From the NCBI RefSeq assembly GCF_000182565.1, contig NW_015971558.1, positions 16,593-80,592 on the forward strand: a DNA stretch of 64,000 bases, given 5' to 3'. The stretch's first letter is position 1. Every line of letters starts with the position of its first letter. The notes under the pieces are model-generated. The model was given only the letters and a program-made list of their open reading frames with translations, made no database searches and had not been told where the DNA came from. The DNA comes from Spizellomyces punctatus DAOM BR117. Lineage: Eukaryota; Chytridiomycota; Chytridiomycetes; Spizellomycetales; Spizellomycetaceae. The translations under genes and the position numbers were made by a program. Of the stretch, positions 29,187 to 42,900 are shown piece after piece.

Positions 29187-30193
29187 GAGTTTCGGTACGA
29201 CCGAATAAGGTTTTCAGCTGAATTTGAGAGGGGAAGGCGGTTCGTCGCGCTTCTCCACCATGTAACGGATTTTTTGTTGGTAGACTACAGTAAAGACAAC
29301 TTGGGTCTCCTAGCAGGTTGTGTGGGTGTCCGTACTAGGAATCGTAGTCTCCAAATCCTTTCTTTGGGCGTCGGTAGCGACTTGGGGGCGAGAGGCAAGG
29401 AGAGTCGGTTAGTTGTGAACCGAGCAGGATTTAGAGGCTTCGGTACGGGTGATCAGGCCGTTGAAGCGCTCTGTTAGGTTCCTGTTAACCTAAGATTGGA
29501 GTTGAGAAGCGAGTTATGGGGATTTTGTGTCGCTACGGCTTCTGCCCCCGACTTATTTTATTGAATACATCCTTTTTATACAAGATTCGTTCCCTGAACG
29601 CCTTGGGCGTGTTGCGGGAGGGACTTCGACGTCCTCCGCAGGACCCTGACTACGAGTCTGGATCACAGGTGAGCGGCCTCGCGTTGGTGAGCGTTCGACC
29701 GGCATCATTCTCGGTTTCGTGAAGTTCTGTCTCCGAAACGAGAGAAAAGGTTTCCGAGTAGCTACCTGAGCGGATCTCGGTTTGCGCAAGAGTTTCGGTA
29801 CGACCGAATAAGGTTTTCAGCTGAATTTGAGAGGGGAAGGCGGTTCGTCGCGCTTCTCCACCATGTAACGGATTTTTTGTTGGTAGACTACAGTAAAGAC
29901 AACTTGGGTCTCCTAGCAGGTTGTGTGGGTGTCCGTACTAGGAATCGTAGTCTCCAAATCCTTTCTTTGGGCGTCGGTAGCGACTTGAGGGCGAGAGGCA
30001 AGGAGAGTCGGTTAGTTGTGAACCGAGCAGGATTTAGAGGCTTCGGTACGGGTGATCAGGCCGTTGAAGCGCTCTGTTAGGTTCCTGTTAACCTAAGATT
30101 GGAGTTGAGAAGCGAGTTATGGGGATTTTTTGTCGCTACGGCTTCTGCCCCCGACTTATTTTATTGAATACATCCTTTTTATACAAGATTCTT
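28988..30193 (-). repeat. 603-bp tandem duplication of gypsy-3 leader plus partial LTR
   Basis: Sequence 28988-29590 is repeated at 29591-30193 with very few differences. Each unit holds the start of gag, the leader, the primer-binding region and the first 328 bp (plus-strand orientation) of the LTR. Consequently a partial LTR (29261-29588) lies internal to the full one (29864-30463). Confidence 0.85.
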
Positions 30194-30463
30194 GGATAAA
30201 CTGTTAAACTAAACTAAACTAATGGGTGTCGCTGCACCGCAACTGATTTATTGGTGGCGGTACCGATCTCTTCCTTTTCCGCACTGGCTCGGGCCTCCAC
30301 AGGTTGTACGAGGCACGCTGAAATCTAATGCGCCAATTGCCATTCTCCGAACCGGTTTTTTCGGTCGCGGTAACCCAATCGGTGGAGTTGGTCACGCGAT
30401 TCGTGCTTCCCGCGTCCGATTTGGGCTTACTCGCGATCTCTCGAAGACGTCCTCGTCGTTACA
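29864..30463 (-). repeat. Gypsy-3 5' LTR (full copy)
   Basis: 600 bp, matching 20971-21569 almost perfectly. Followed directly by ACTA (30464-30467). Confidence 0.9.
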
Positions 30464-30972
30464 ACTATGACAAAGGATGCACAGCTATTACCTTTGCCAT
30501 AGGAGACCAGGTCCTACTCAATCACAAAGGGATTGAGGTAGACATTAGTTTGTGAAAACCAGCAAAGCTAGCTGCTAGCTGGATCGGTCCCTACACAATC
30601 AAAGCAATAGGACCTTATCCAGACACCTACAAGCTCAAGTTACAGGATACTCGCTTATCCGCCTTATATCCTATCTTCCACATTAGTGTCCTAATGAAAT
30701 ATGAAGACCCAGCATCTCACTGCTATAGGAACATAGTAGTACTGCCACCTCCTGTTCATATTGCAGGGATTCCCGAATATGAAGTCAAGGAGATTATTGA
30801 CCAAGGCATATTGTGATGTCCATGTGGAGAAAAGACATTCTTTGAAGAAAGATGTTATCAACAGTGGGTAGTAAGAATGATAGGGGGGAAAGTGAAATAT
30901 GCTCCCATCTAAAAGGACAAAGCAACTGGTTCTTTGTACATAAAAAGTGGCTTCCAAGTACACATGTATATT
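30464..30972 (+). pseudogene. Gypsy-2 Pol, right part (integrase C-terminus, chromodomain remnant)
   Basis: Continues the integrase interrupted at 20970. It includes the segment F-A-I-G-D-Q-V-L-L, the G-P-Y block, Y-P-I-F-H-I-S-V-L and a degenerate chromodomain starting E-Y-E-V-K-E-I-I-D near 30775. Interrupted by TGA near 30553 and 30815 and a TAA near 30910. Confidence 0.8.
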
Positions 30973-31050
30973 CAGTAGGGCTTTAGTACGTAGATGACAC
31001 AACAAAAGTAGAAGGCTTGTCTAGCACCAAGATAGTGATAAGTGCACTTT

Positions 31051-31238
31051 TGTATAAAGTATATACATGACCAAAATGAGTGACGACTCAGCAAATGGTC
31101 CCTGTGGGCACCAGGTGAAGCTGCTCCAGGGGTCAGCCCCCAAATTGTATAAAGTATAAAAAGGGCCAGAAATGGAGCGACAACTCAGCAAACGGTCCCC
31201 ATGGGCACTGGGTGAAGCTGCTCCAGGGGTCAGCCCCC
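31051..31238 (+). repeat. About 94-bp tandem duplication in gypsy-2 3' region
   Basis: Two units starting TTGTATAAAGTAT (31051 and 31145) and containing GGTGAAGCTGCTCCAGGGGT, with roughly 10% divergence. The stretch 30973-31521 otherwise shows no plus-strand coding potential and leads to the 3' LTR. Confidence 0.75.
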
Positions 31239-31521
31239 AAACAATTACCTCATCATGATGAAAATCGTACATACATAAAGTGTTGCATGAGATGCAATTG
31301 CATGGGTCACGCTGGGAAAGCCCAGTAGTCCCGGGGACAGCCCCACTGGCCGAGCCACAGAGCTCAACCGGTCTGGGCAAACTGAGGAGACACCCAGGGG
31401 ATGAGGAAAACCCTAGGACCTCACTACATAGAAGTAGATAGAGCTCTTGTTTCCAGACCAAAAGAAAGGTCAAGAAGAGATTAAAGCCTTTGCTACTGCT
31501 GCAGGTATAATCTGCGGGGGG

Positions 31522-32062
31522 TGTAAGGTAGACCTGTCCTTTGGTATTTGCACACAAGTGCAAACTTAGATTTTCGCGATGCATCTTGTCCTCATATCAC
31601 CATATATAGCTATAGTGATCATGTAGCCATGTATGGCCAAATTATGGAGCAGTGCATAACAGTAGTTAGATTATGTAAGCCCTGCCGCGCCGATGACCTG
31701 TCAAAGTCGTTCGGTTCTGAGGCGGCCCCGTAGTTAGAAGATTATTGTCCCTTTATTTGCTAGTGCCAATCACTTCCAATTGGTGCAAGAGGGACTGCAC
31801 CGGCGGAGGTGGGAAATCTCATGCTGATGCCCCGCCAAAGGAGGGAGCAAGCATAAAAGAGCGCTGCTCCAAAGCCCCTCAGAAAGGGAGGCAGCAAGCA
31901 AGGAAAAACTAGAAGAACAACTAGCCTAGTTAGCAATGTGAGGAACTATCAATAGTTCCCTTTCTCTTGTATTAACAACAAAGTCTTTATACAGCCCTCT
32001 CACAGGGCCCAATGATTTGCCCGAAAATGTCGACTAGAGCAATCTGGTCGATTGACATTACA
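31522..32062 (+). repeat. Gypsy-2 3' LTR
   Basis: 541 bp, homologous to 15609-16147. Differences are concentrated at former CpG sites. Confidence 0.9.
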
Positions 32063-32258
32063 TGATCACCTGCACTGAAGCCTCTAAATCCTGCTCAGTT
32101 CACAACTAACTGACTCTCCTTGCCTCTCGCCCTCAAGTCGCTACCGACGCCCAAAGAAAGGATTCGGAGACTACGATTCCTAGTACAGACACCCACATAA
32201 CCTGCTAGGAGACCCAAGTTGTCTTTACCATAGTCTACCAACAAAAAATCCCGTTACA
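32063..32258 (+). mobile_element. Decayed LTR fragment of the gypsy-3 family, plus orientation
   Basis: Reverse complement of the first ~190 bp (plus-strand view) of the gypsy-3 LTR, ending CCCGTTACA at 32258. Together with the gag fragment at 6321-6510 in the same orientation, it may be the outer shell of an older element into which the rest of the complex was inserted. Confidence 0.8.
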
Positions 32259-32585
32259 ATTTTGTCATTCTGTCATCAGGTCATCTGGCTAACATGCAGT
32301 TTTTAGTCTCCAAGCCTTCGTTACTGAACATCCTCTGGCTTGTGATGCTGCCCAGTCGATTCGCTCCTGGATGCAAGAGTCTGGCTTCAATGCCATCAAG
32401 AGTTCCAGATCAAGGCCTAGTAGGGACCGCGTGTAGTGATGGGCAGTTATCCGGTTAGAACCAACCGTTACGTATTGCATGTATAATTGCTTAGTAGTAG
32501 CTTAGTTGGCTTTTCCGAACCGGTTGTCGCCGGTTTATTCCCTGGTGTAGTAGCTAGTGCCAGTTTCTGTCACCTCTACACTATT
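32259..32585 (+). repeat. Dispersed repeat R, copy 1 (5' truncated)
   Basis: Starts ATTTTGTCATTCTG and contains CCAGTCGATTCGCTCCTGGA, closely matching 49552-50008 (copy 2) and more distantly the end of copy 3 (50222-50700). No coding potential. Confidence 0.75.
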
Positions 32586-32753
32586 TTACTGTACCCCCGA
32601 ACGCCTCGCGTCGTGGAGATAATTAACCAGATTAATCACGTGATTCGTCATCCATGTATTGTATTACCGCCCTGCTAAGTAAGCAGCTTGCCAGCTCAAC
32701 TCCGCCTCTCACAATACTGTACGTTCCACTCGAAATTTCAAAAAAAAAAGACA

Positions 32754-34120
32754 ATGGGTACTCTCGAAGACTTGCGCGAAATTTACGAGGCTTTCTGTGC
32801 TTTCGGCTCCAATCGCAATCTCAGCAATCCTCATGGATCGATGGAGTCCATTGCCGGGCCGACAATGGATGGTAACTCCTTGATAGAACTGTTATCAACT
32901 GGCAGAAGGACCTAATGCCGCAGCGACGCCATTTCCTCCAGGTGCAAAATTTGCGAAGTTTGCCCGCGATAACAGGCTGATTGATAACAAACGTGTGACC
33001 ACCACGGATGTCGACATAATCTTTAACAAGGTTTGTGGGTTGTTTGATCGACGGGCAGCGAACAGTGGGCGAAACTGATGATCACTGCTTACAGGTTAAA
33101 ACCAAAGGTGCCCGCAAGCTCGACTGGAATACTTTCATCGATGGACTCACTGAGATCGCCGTGAAAAAGTATCCTGGTAAACAGGGTCGGCAGGCACTGG
33201 ATGCGGTTATTAGCACTATCATGAAAAAAGGAGGAGGTCCTATTGCCACTGGCACGGTGAGACAGCGCGGTATTCAGATGGCCATCTTTTGTTACAGTTT
33301 CACTGACATGTTCATTTGCGGTATAAGACGCCAAAGTCAGACGGCATTGTTGACCGCCTGACCGATACGTCCAAGTATACAGGAACCCACAAACTTCGCT
33401 TTGACGAAGCGGGGCGCGGACGCGGTGCCGAAGGACGCGATCGCCCAAGTGCGACTGATCAGCTGTCGAAAATTACTAACCGAGAAGAGACCTCTGTTCG
33501 CGGACTTCCAGTGTCCATTGATCCCGAAGAAGGAGACAAACAAGAACTGACAAGCAGCGCTGGCAAAAGAGGTCACTCAAGTGTCGTTACCGCCAGCTCT
33601 GAAAGACTTGGTAAGTGGCCATAGAGCAAAGCTCGTCCTACTCAAGTTCCTGGAAACTTCGCCTCATCATCTTTCCTACTGCAAATGTGTGGGACTTGAT
33701 GGAACAAGATTTAGCGTCTAGCAAGCCCAAGAGCTCGAAATTGGGCTCAAACACGAATTTGGCCAACAAGCCCAAAACACCTCAGGCCAAAATTGACAAA
33801 TCCTATGGCGCGGTAAGTCACCCATTTCCATACGGTTCAAGTGACACGTATTTACTTTGCAGCTAGAATGCCAAGGGTGGCTCCGTTTTTGACCGGCTTA
33901 CCAATTCTGGCCAGGTGCGCAGCATCAAGTTATCCATTGGTCACCAGTACAGTTGCTAATATAGTTCTGCTGACAGTACACCGGAACTCACAAGCATAGA
34001 TTCAATGCAGATGGCTCTGGGCGTGGCATTGCCGGGCGAGATTCCCCTGCAAAGGGGACGTCCCCAGGATCTTACAGGGGCGGTGACGTCAAGGATTTAA
34101 GTCAGATTCTACGCTCTTAA
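32754..34120 (+). CDS. p25-alpha / TPPP family protein
   Basis: Multi-exon host gene. Exon 1 runs 32754-32871, exon 2 from 32942 to 33030, exon 3 from 33095 to 33256, exon 4 from 33328 to 33610; two or three further exons reach the TAA at 34118-34120. The N-terminal half is the p25-alpha EF-hand-like core, with F-A-K-F-A-R-D and L-D-W-N-T-F. Then comes the family signature [14 protein letters not shown] with G-R-G and G-R-D after it. A second signature ([15 protein letters not shown]) occurs near the C-terminus at about 33885-34040. TPPP proteins bind and bundle tubulin and are retained in organisms with cilia or flagella. Convergent with the next gene. The introns around 33611-33690 and 33950 are the least certain. 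Confidence 0.8.
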
Positions 34121-34250
34121 TAGGGCACGTCCAGGCCAAGGATTTCTTCGTTCTTTGTCAACTACAAGTGAGCTAATTAAGCATATTCTACGTCTGCAAA
34201 CTTTTGCTACATGGGTGGCAGCTCGGCCTTTCTCAAGTCTAAATATCGGC

Positions 34251-35809
34251 TCATGATGACAAAACCAACGTAATAATTTCCAGCTCATTTGCATTTACAG
34301 CAACCTCGGTACCTTGTTCCGCTCGCTTGTACATTTCCCAGACAGAGTACCGTATGGCACCCTTCTCTTCCGGGCAATCTGTTTTTTGTTCATAAGCGAT
34401 GATTGTGAATAATTGCAGTACTGTATCCCAATCGCTAGGCTTAGAAGGTGTGGCGTGGCGATGATAATTCAGTTGAGGTAGACATAAGGATACTGCGTGT
34501 GCAGAGCAACTCGTGGACCAATCACCAAGACTGGCTTTGCGGCTTGATCTTGAGGACGTTGGGTACACACACAATTGAGTCAAGATGAGGTCAGCAAGGG
34601 CTACCTTGAGATGGGAAAATGGAAGGTACTACGGGCGACCCAAGTTGCGGTCGCCTCGATTAGGAAAGAATGCGTTTTCAAAACCATGGAACTATAAAAT
34701 ACCTCCAGGAACTCATACAGACGTGGGCGATCCAAACTCCTGAGAGTAGGGGTGAACATTCGCAAAAAAGACTTCATTTCTATATGATCAGCAAATACAA
34801 GAAGCGACAGCTGCCCGAAAGAACGTGAGTTAGTTAGGGACTCATTTCAAAAGAAAGCTCACACGTCGGAAATATGTCACCTCAGAGACCCATTGAGCAG
34901 CAGTCCGCAAGACCTCTGAATCTGCGAGCTCAAATTGAAGCATTGAAGAGATAACTTCCACCGCACTGGACATATTAATCTTGCGATGACGACCAAGGAG
35001 AGTAGCAACGAGGGAAGTACCGATGCTGTCTAACCCACATCGAAGAATGAGAAGAATGGGCATATGCGTCGGGTAGAATGCTGTCTAGATGGGAGATACC
35101 TTTATGGAAAGCTAGGCCGATATCGGTACGGACAAGTTCCAGAAGAAAATTCATCACCATTCGGCCTTGCTGCACTTTGGCCAGTCCCGGCAGGCATTCG
35201 GTGATGCCTGTCTGCCAAAGGCCCCATGCATCCGCCGTGACGTCCCAGAGTACTTTCCCAGTCGCTGTTTGTTCATCATCACTCGTAGGTCCGGAAAACA
35301 GCTGGTAGAAAGGGGCACTGCCATGCACCTTGAGCACCTGTTGAAGTATGGCGACCGCAGCCTGCGGTATTCCTTCAGAAAGACATCGAGGCAATGTGGA
35401 AAGACTGAACAGTGCAAACAAAATCGAGCTGCGTGGCACGATGTGGTGTTTGAATATCCAATGTACCGGCTAGATAAGTTGTAGGATCTTACGTTGGCGG
35501 GAAATATCTCGAGGAAGCAAATGCGTCTATTATACGAAGAGCGGACTCATCTACAAGTCCAGTGGTAAAATTACATCAGGAGAACTCTTGCGAAGATCAC
35601 ATTCCAACAACAGGAATGTCAAACGCACATTGCTTGTCGTCGAGTACATCCTGCACCAAATCCGCGTACGCTGCGGGATATGGCCTTCCGTGAACCACAT
35701 CAGATGTTGTACCTTGGAGGCTCCCGCACCGCACGCTTAGAATTTGATCCACTTCTTGTCTGAACGGTTCTATGGCGTCTGGCGAGCGGTGAATGGAACT
35801 TCCTCTCAT
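34251..35809 (-). CDS. Unknown multi-exon helical-repeat-like protein
   Basis: Minus-strand host gene assembled from open segments at 35597-35809, about 35490-35550, about 34975-35440, 34842-35060 and 34251-34583. The longest exon encodes alternating amphipathic helices rich in Leu and Ala (around L-S-T-L-P-R-C-L-S-E-G and A-A-V-A-I-L-Q-Q-V-L), suggestive of HEAT/ARM-type repeats. No catalytic motif, signal peptide or membrane segment. I do not recognise the family. The first ATG (35809) is only 96 bp from the katanin start on the other strand. Splice sites between the first two segments could not be fixed, so the 5' end is provisional. Confidence 0.45.
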
Positions 35810-35905
35810 CGATTGTCACCGTGTACGGGAATGAACCTCGAAGACGCGTTCGCGTGGGCAAGGGTTTCTATCGGTGATTCTCCTATACCAGGCTTTATTC
35901 TCAAC

Positions 35906-38349
<2,444 letters not shown>

Positions 38350-38490
38350 ATCCAGCATCAAAGTAAGAGGCGAAGTGGAGGATTCAAGAGCGGTGACCCT
38401 CTCATGATAGTCATGACTCCGAACTTTCAGCTGGCGGGTGGTATCTACTGTTCCTTCGGCGCGTGTATCCGGTAAATACCTTGTCCACCA

Positions 38491-39885
38491 TCAACCTAGG
38501 ATTCTTGTTGCAATGGACTCAGCCCATTCCCGCATATCCAATCCATCTACAATAGCATTCGCACAGAAGGGCTCTGCTAGGAGAACCGATGGTGAGGGTC
38601 GTTGTGCCGGATCTTTGATCAGACTATGTGTTGTCAGAAAATATACTGCAATCAATTTTTTCTTGAGTTGAAGTTCTGTGACATACCAGAGATTGATAAA
38701 TTGTTCGAAAGACTCCGAGAAACGTCCTGGAGGTAAGGAAGGGGTAGGACCTTCCTGGACGAATTCTATCAAGTCCAGAACCGATGTCAAAGGTGGATAA
38801 GGGAATTTTGCTAATGCAATCTCCATCAAGGTCACACCAAGACTCCATATATCAGAAATAACTGTTATGGGCATGCTAGCGCAAGACCTTTCTGGTGCCA
38901 TATACCCTTGTGTCCCTGTGAACTGGTTTGGACGTTGTGTTCAGTACCCCGATCACAGGCCACCATAACCAGATCTTGACTCACTGTTAGTGCCGCTGAT
39001 TCAACAAGGTCCTTGCTGACGCCAAAATCGGATATCTTCACCTCTCCCAGTCGATTCAGTAGGAGATTGGCAGGTTTGATATCTGCCGGGAATGGTCAAC
39101 GCGACAATAATCAGCCTAGTAGCAAAAGCTCCTGCGGCACGTATATACCTCTATGAACAATATGACACTCGTCATAGAGATAACATAAACCCCGTAAGAC
39201 CTTCAAGCGGTGTTCATTTTTGGTCTTTTCAGTGTACGAACCACGAATGCTCATACCTGCACTGCGACTTTACCAACATATGCTTCTTCTATAGGTCCAG
39301 TCTTCAGGTAGACATTGCTTAATGACCCTAAATCCATATATTCCAACAGCATTACTATGTCCCCTTCATTGATGTATGCTCCGAGGAAGGTCACAACATA
39401 TGGTGAACGGAGCTTGCGCAATATTGAAAGTTCTCGCAATATCAAGTTCCTTTCTTTTGCTCTGGGCGTATTCTCACGTGTCGTTATCGGAAGAATCTTG
39501 CGGGCCATGGTAATGCCACTCGGTTTGTGCAGCACTTTTGCAACCACTGAAGCAATACTTCGTCAAGAGCAAAACTGCAATATAACCTGTTGAACTTACT
39601 TCGCTCCAGAGGGGCAATGAACTCGAAATCGGCTGCGTCATAACGTACTTCCTGACTTCCCACTATATCCGTTTCAACCGCGGCAACTAATGCCGAGTCA
39701 GGGGTAAGGTCTCCGCTCCTCGGCTCACTCGACAACGATGCTAAACTTTCTAAGTGAGACGCAGATTCTGAACCTGCTAGTGATTTTCTTCGACCAATTG
39801 GGTAGAGAGAGAGAAGAGGCCTGATTTCTAACCCCGCGGGCTTCCGCCGTGATAATCCCGGGGAGTTGTTTGGGGTTATGCCCAT
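38491..39885 (-). CDS. MAP kinase kinase (STE7/MAP2K family)
   Basis: Minus-strand multi-exon gene from ATG 39885. A Ser-rich N-terminus of about 100 residues is followed by the kinase domain: glycine-loop region ending G-V-V-A-K-V (about 39545), A-R-K-I-L-P with the ATP-binding Lys, helix [10 protein letters not shown], hinge [11 protein letters not shown], catalytic H-I-V-H-R-D-I-K-P-A-N (split by an intron near 39090-39120), [16 protein letters not shown] activation loop and [10 protein letters not shown]. The loop S-x-A-x-x-T and G-Y-M-A-P-E-R are MAP2K hallmarks. The C-terminal lobe ends with D-P-A-Q-R-P. Acts as dual-specificity kinase in a MAPK cascade; which pathway cannot be told. 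Shares a 106-bp intergenic region with the kinesin gene. Confidence 0.88.
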
Positions 39886-39991
39886 GTCATCTTACATGCC
39901 ATAAAACGTCCCGGTCAAGTTGACGCTGACAGTTTACCTCAGGGACGCGTGCGCGTTGCACCCAGACTTAGTCTCGCTGTCCTCCCAGACC
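39886..39991. promoter_or_regulatory. Short divergent promoter (MAP2K / kinesin)
   Basis: 106 bp between the two start codons. No TATA box seen. Promoter role inferred from the divergent arrangement. Confidence 0.35.
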
Positions 39992-42900
39992 ATGGAGCGC
40001 ACCAGTGGTGGACATGCGTCGGCACCTCCCGTCCAGGAGACCACCCCCGACCATGACAGTGTGCAGGTAGATACTCCCACCAGTACCAATAGATCCATGG
40101 CGGCTTCTCCTAGTACGATACAGATATACGCTCGGGTACGACCAACCCGCCCAAATACCAAACTCCACGTAACACCTGAACGTTATTGGTGCTCTCCTGC
40201 CGAGCAAGACAAACCGCGAATTGGGTTCAGAGTCCCGCGAGACCAAGTCGCGGGGTTGGTGAATAATCAAAGGGAAGTGTATGAATTTGGTTTCGATAGA
40301 GTTTTCGATGTCACGACGGGCCAAGACGAAGTGTTCGATATAGTAGCCAAACCGGTTGTCTTGAGGTAATTTAGCAATTTAGCATTTGAACCCTCGGGAG
40401 ACTACATGCCGTACTCATAATATTCTACTTCTGCCAGCGTTATGGATGGATATAATGGTACCATATTCGCCTATGGCCAGGTACTATGTGCTGTAGGCCT
40501 CGGTCAGAGACCAGCCAGAAGAGTGCGGCTTGAAAGCTAACGTTTTCCTTTCACGAAGACCGGCTCAGGCAAAACATTCACAATAACCGGTGGTGCTGAG
40601 CGATATGCCGACCGCGGTCTTATTCCGCGGACCTTGCAATTCATTTTCAAGGAAATCCAAAAAGTACGATGCGCTGAGCCTGCCAATCCTTACCCTACAC
40701 TGACGCGCAAATACGCTGGCAGAGGCATGATTTTCATTATGAAGTGAGCGTCTCATACTTGGAAATCTACAATGAAATTGGGTATGATCTTCTTGATAAC
40801 ACACGAGACGCCAAAAAACTAGAGGATCTTCCGTGAGTGATGAACGAGCAATTTTCATATTTACGTTAGCGATATCGTCACCGACAATTGTAAAAGTAAA
40901 GTTACGCTACAGGAGGATGAAGAGGGTAATATACATTTGCGGAACCTCGCCGCCATGCCCGCGAAGGATGAAGAGGACGCTTTAAATCATTTATTTATTG
41001 GCGATACAAATCGCATGATTGCCGAGACACCATCCAATCCGGCATCATCACGCAGCCATTGTTTGTTCATCATCAGCATGCTTGGGAGAAAGGAAGGTGA
41101 AGATAGAATACGTAGAAGCAAACTACATTTAGTGGATCTTGCTGGGTGAGTGAAGGTGAAGGTTCCAACAAAAGATAGTCCTGTGGGGTGGGTATGCTAA
41201 TCAAAGTCATCAGATCCGAACGAGTTGCGCGAACAGGAATAGGAGGCAACCTCTTAAAGGAAGCAAAATATATCAATTTGTCACTGCACTATCTTGAACA
41301 AGTCATCATAGCTCTGCATGAGAAGGCACTTGGAAGACGAACACACGTCCCGTATCGCAATTCAATGATGACTAGTGTGCTCCGGGATTCACTGGGAGGA
41401 AACTGTCGAACTACCATGGTTGCCACTGTTGCCGTTGAGGATGAATTAATCGATGTAAGCCAACTGGTACTGACACCAGAATAATTGACAATAAATAATC
41501 GCTACCCACAAATGTAGGAATCAATTTCCACTTGCCGGTTTGCTCAACGCGTCGCATTGATTGCTAACCATGCGATCCTTAATGAAGAGCTGGATCCGCG
41601 ATTGGCGATTATTCGGCTGAAACGCGAAGTTGCCCGACTAAAGGCGGAGCTCGCCATTGCTCGCGGTGAAGCAGGACAATCAGATGGAGAAACCTTACCA
41701 GATTACGAAAAGGACAGGTGCACGCGGAATGAAATTCTAAAAGGAATCCCGCTCGATTTAAGCTCAATTTTTTCCCCTTTCTAGAGTCAAGGAAGCTGTT
41801 GATGACTTCATATGCGACCCTTCCCTTGACGCATCCCTTGTATTTAGTGACTTCCGCAAGATTGATGAAGCTTTCCGCGTCATGAAGGTTTGGAGCTGAA
41901 ACTATCCTTGAAAATCGTATATTATAAGATTCCTCATTTTTTGTATACAGCGATATATCACAGTGGCCCGTTCCGCAGTCCATGACGGGGGAGCAGCTGC
42001 CGAGAAGCCTCCAGCTGAAGGAACCTATAGCCAGCCTGCTAACGATGTGCTTCAAGAGAATGAATTGATGAGATTAAGACAGCTACTAGCTCACCGGAAC
42101 AACGAGATCAGTAGGTGGATCATCCGTCTTTCTTCAAACTGACCGAATTGTAAACTTCCTCTGTCACAATTTGCGTAGACGTCCTCGTTAGCATGGTGAA
42201 TAATTATAACACTGAAGATAGGGCCAAAACAGTGGATCTACTACAAACGGTAAGTTGTAAACCGGTTTTGAAGTCCGTCGTCAGCACTGGCTCATGATGG
42301 TGAGTAACCGAATAACGACAGCCTCGAGCTGAACGCATCATGGAGCAGCCGTTTCAACTCGGGGATGTTGGATCAGAGAGGATGCAAACAAACTGGGGCT
42401 CCAATGGTTAGTTTTGTGTCATTCAAAGTTCCAGAGATAATATATGAATCATATCGGATCTCGCTGTGTGGGGGGACACATCAGCCTTGCTGGGATTGAC
42501 TGGACGGCTTGCAGCGAGCGTACCACAGCTCACCACGGAAAAGGCGAAGGCATTTGAGATTTTCAAGAGAGGATATCCATCAGGAGAGTGGATCGAGGGG
42601 CAAAAGACACTGCTGAAAAATAAATACGCGGAAGCTAAAGCACTGGGGGAACAAGCGAGCCAGCTGCGATCAGCCATCAGTACGTTAGAATGGATGCTTG
42701 CTTCAAATAAAATCTGTCTTTGGGTAAACTCAAAACACGCTTTCACAGAGGCAATGAAGGCCACGCTGGCACAGACAGAGGTCGGTGACGCTGCTGCAGA
42801 GGAGCAGAGCGTAGATTTACGCAAGAGAGCGTTAGAGTCGTCTGCCAGGTAAGACACGGAGAAGACACGACCATCATGGCTTCTCCCTTAAATACGAGTA

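Larger units (their letters stand above)
20971..30463 (-). mobile_element. Gypsy-3: intact-looking Ty3/gypsy chromovirus inserted in gypsy-2
   Basis: Element on the minus strand with LTRs at 20971-21569 and 29864-30463 that are almost identical (one T-run length difference seen), a single 2519-codon frame, a purine tract next to the 3' LTR (21570-21580, read on the minus strand) and TGGTGGAGAAGCG as primer-binding-like site beside the 5' LTR. Flanked by a 4-bp duplication ACTA. The upstream end contains a 603-bp tandem duplication of LTR plus leader. CpG-rich, in contrast with gypsy-1. Likely recent and possibly still competent. Confidence 0.9.
15609..32062 (+). mobile_element. Gypsy-2: old Ty3/gypsy element, split by gypsy-3
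   Basis: LTRs at 15609-16147 and 31522-32062, starting TGTAAGGTAG and ending TGACATTACA, with TGGTAGCACCACC after the 5' LTR and a G-rich tract before the 3' LTR. The interior is split at 20970/30464 by the minus-strand gypsy-3. LTR copies differ at several percent of sites, many at CpG (CG in one copy, TG or CA in the other). Flanking 5-mers (CATAC before, TGATC after) do not match, so a target duplication is not visible. Confidence 0.9.

Noticed and set aside
31021-31584. 187-codon minus-strand ORF in the gypsy-2 3' region
   Set aside because: It spans the tandem duplication and enters the LTR; composition is random-like and no domain is visible.
15609-32062. Possibility that TGA is a sense codon in this organism
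   Set aside because: TGA interruptions are confined to decayed elements and one virus-block ORF. The P-type ATPase ends with TGA at the expected C-terminus and the 2519-codon gypsy-3 frame contains none, so decay explains them better.
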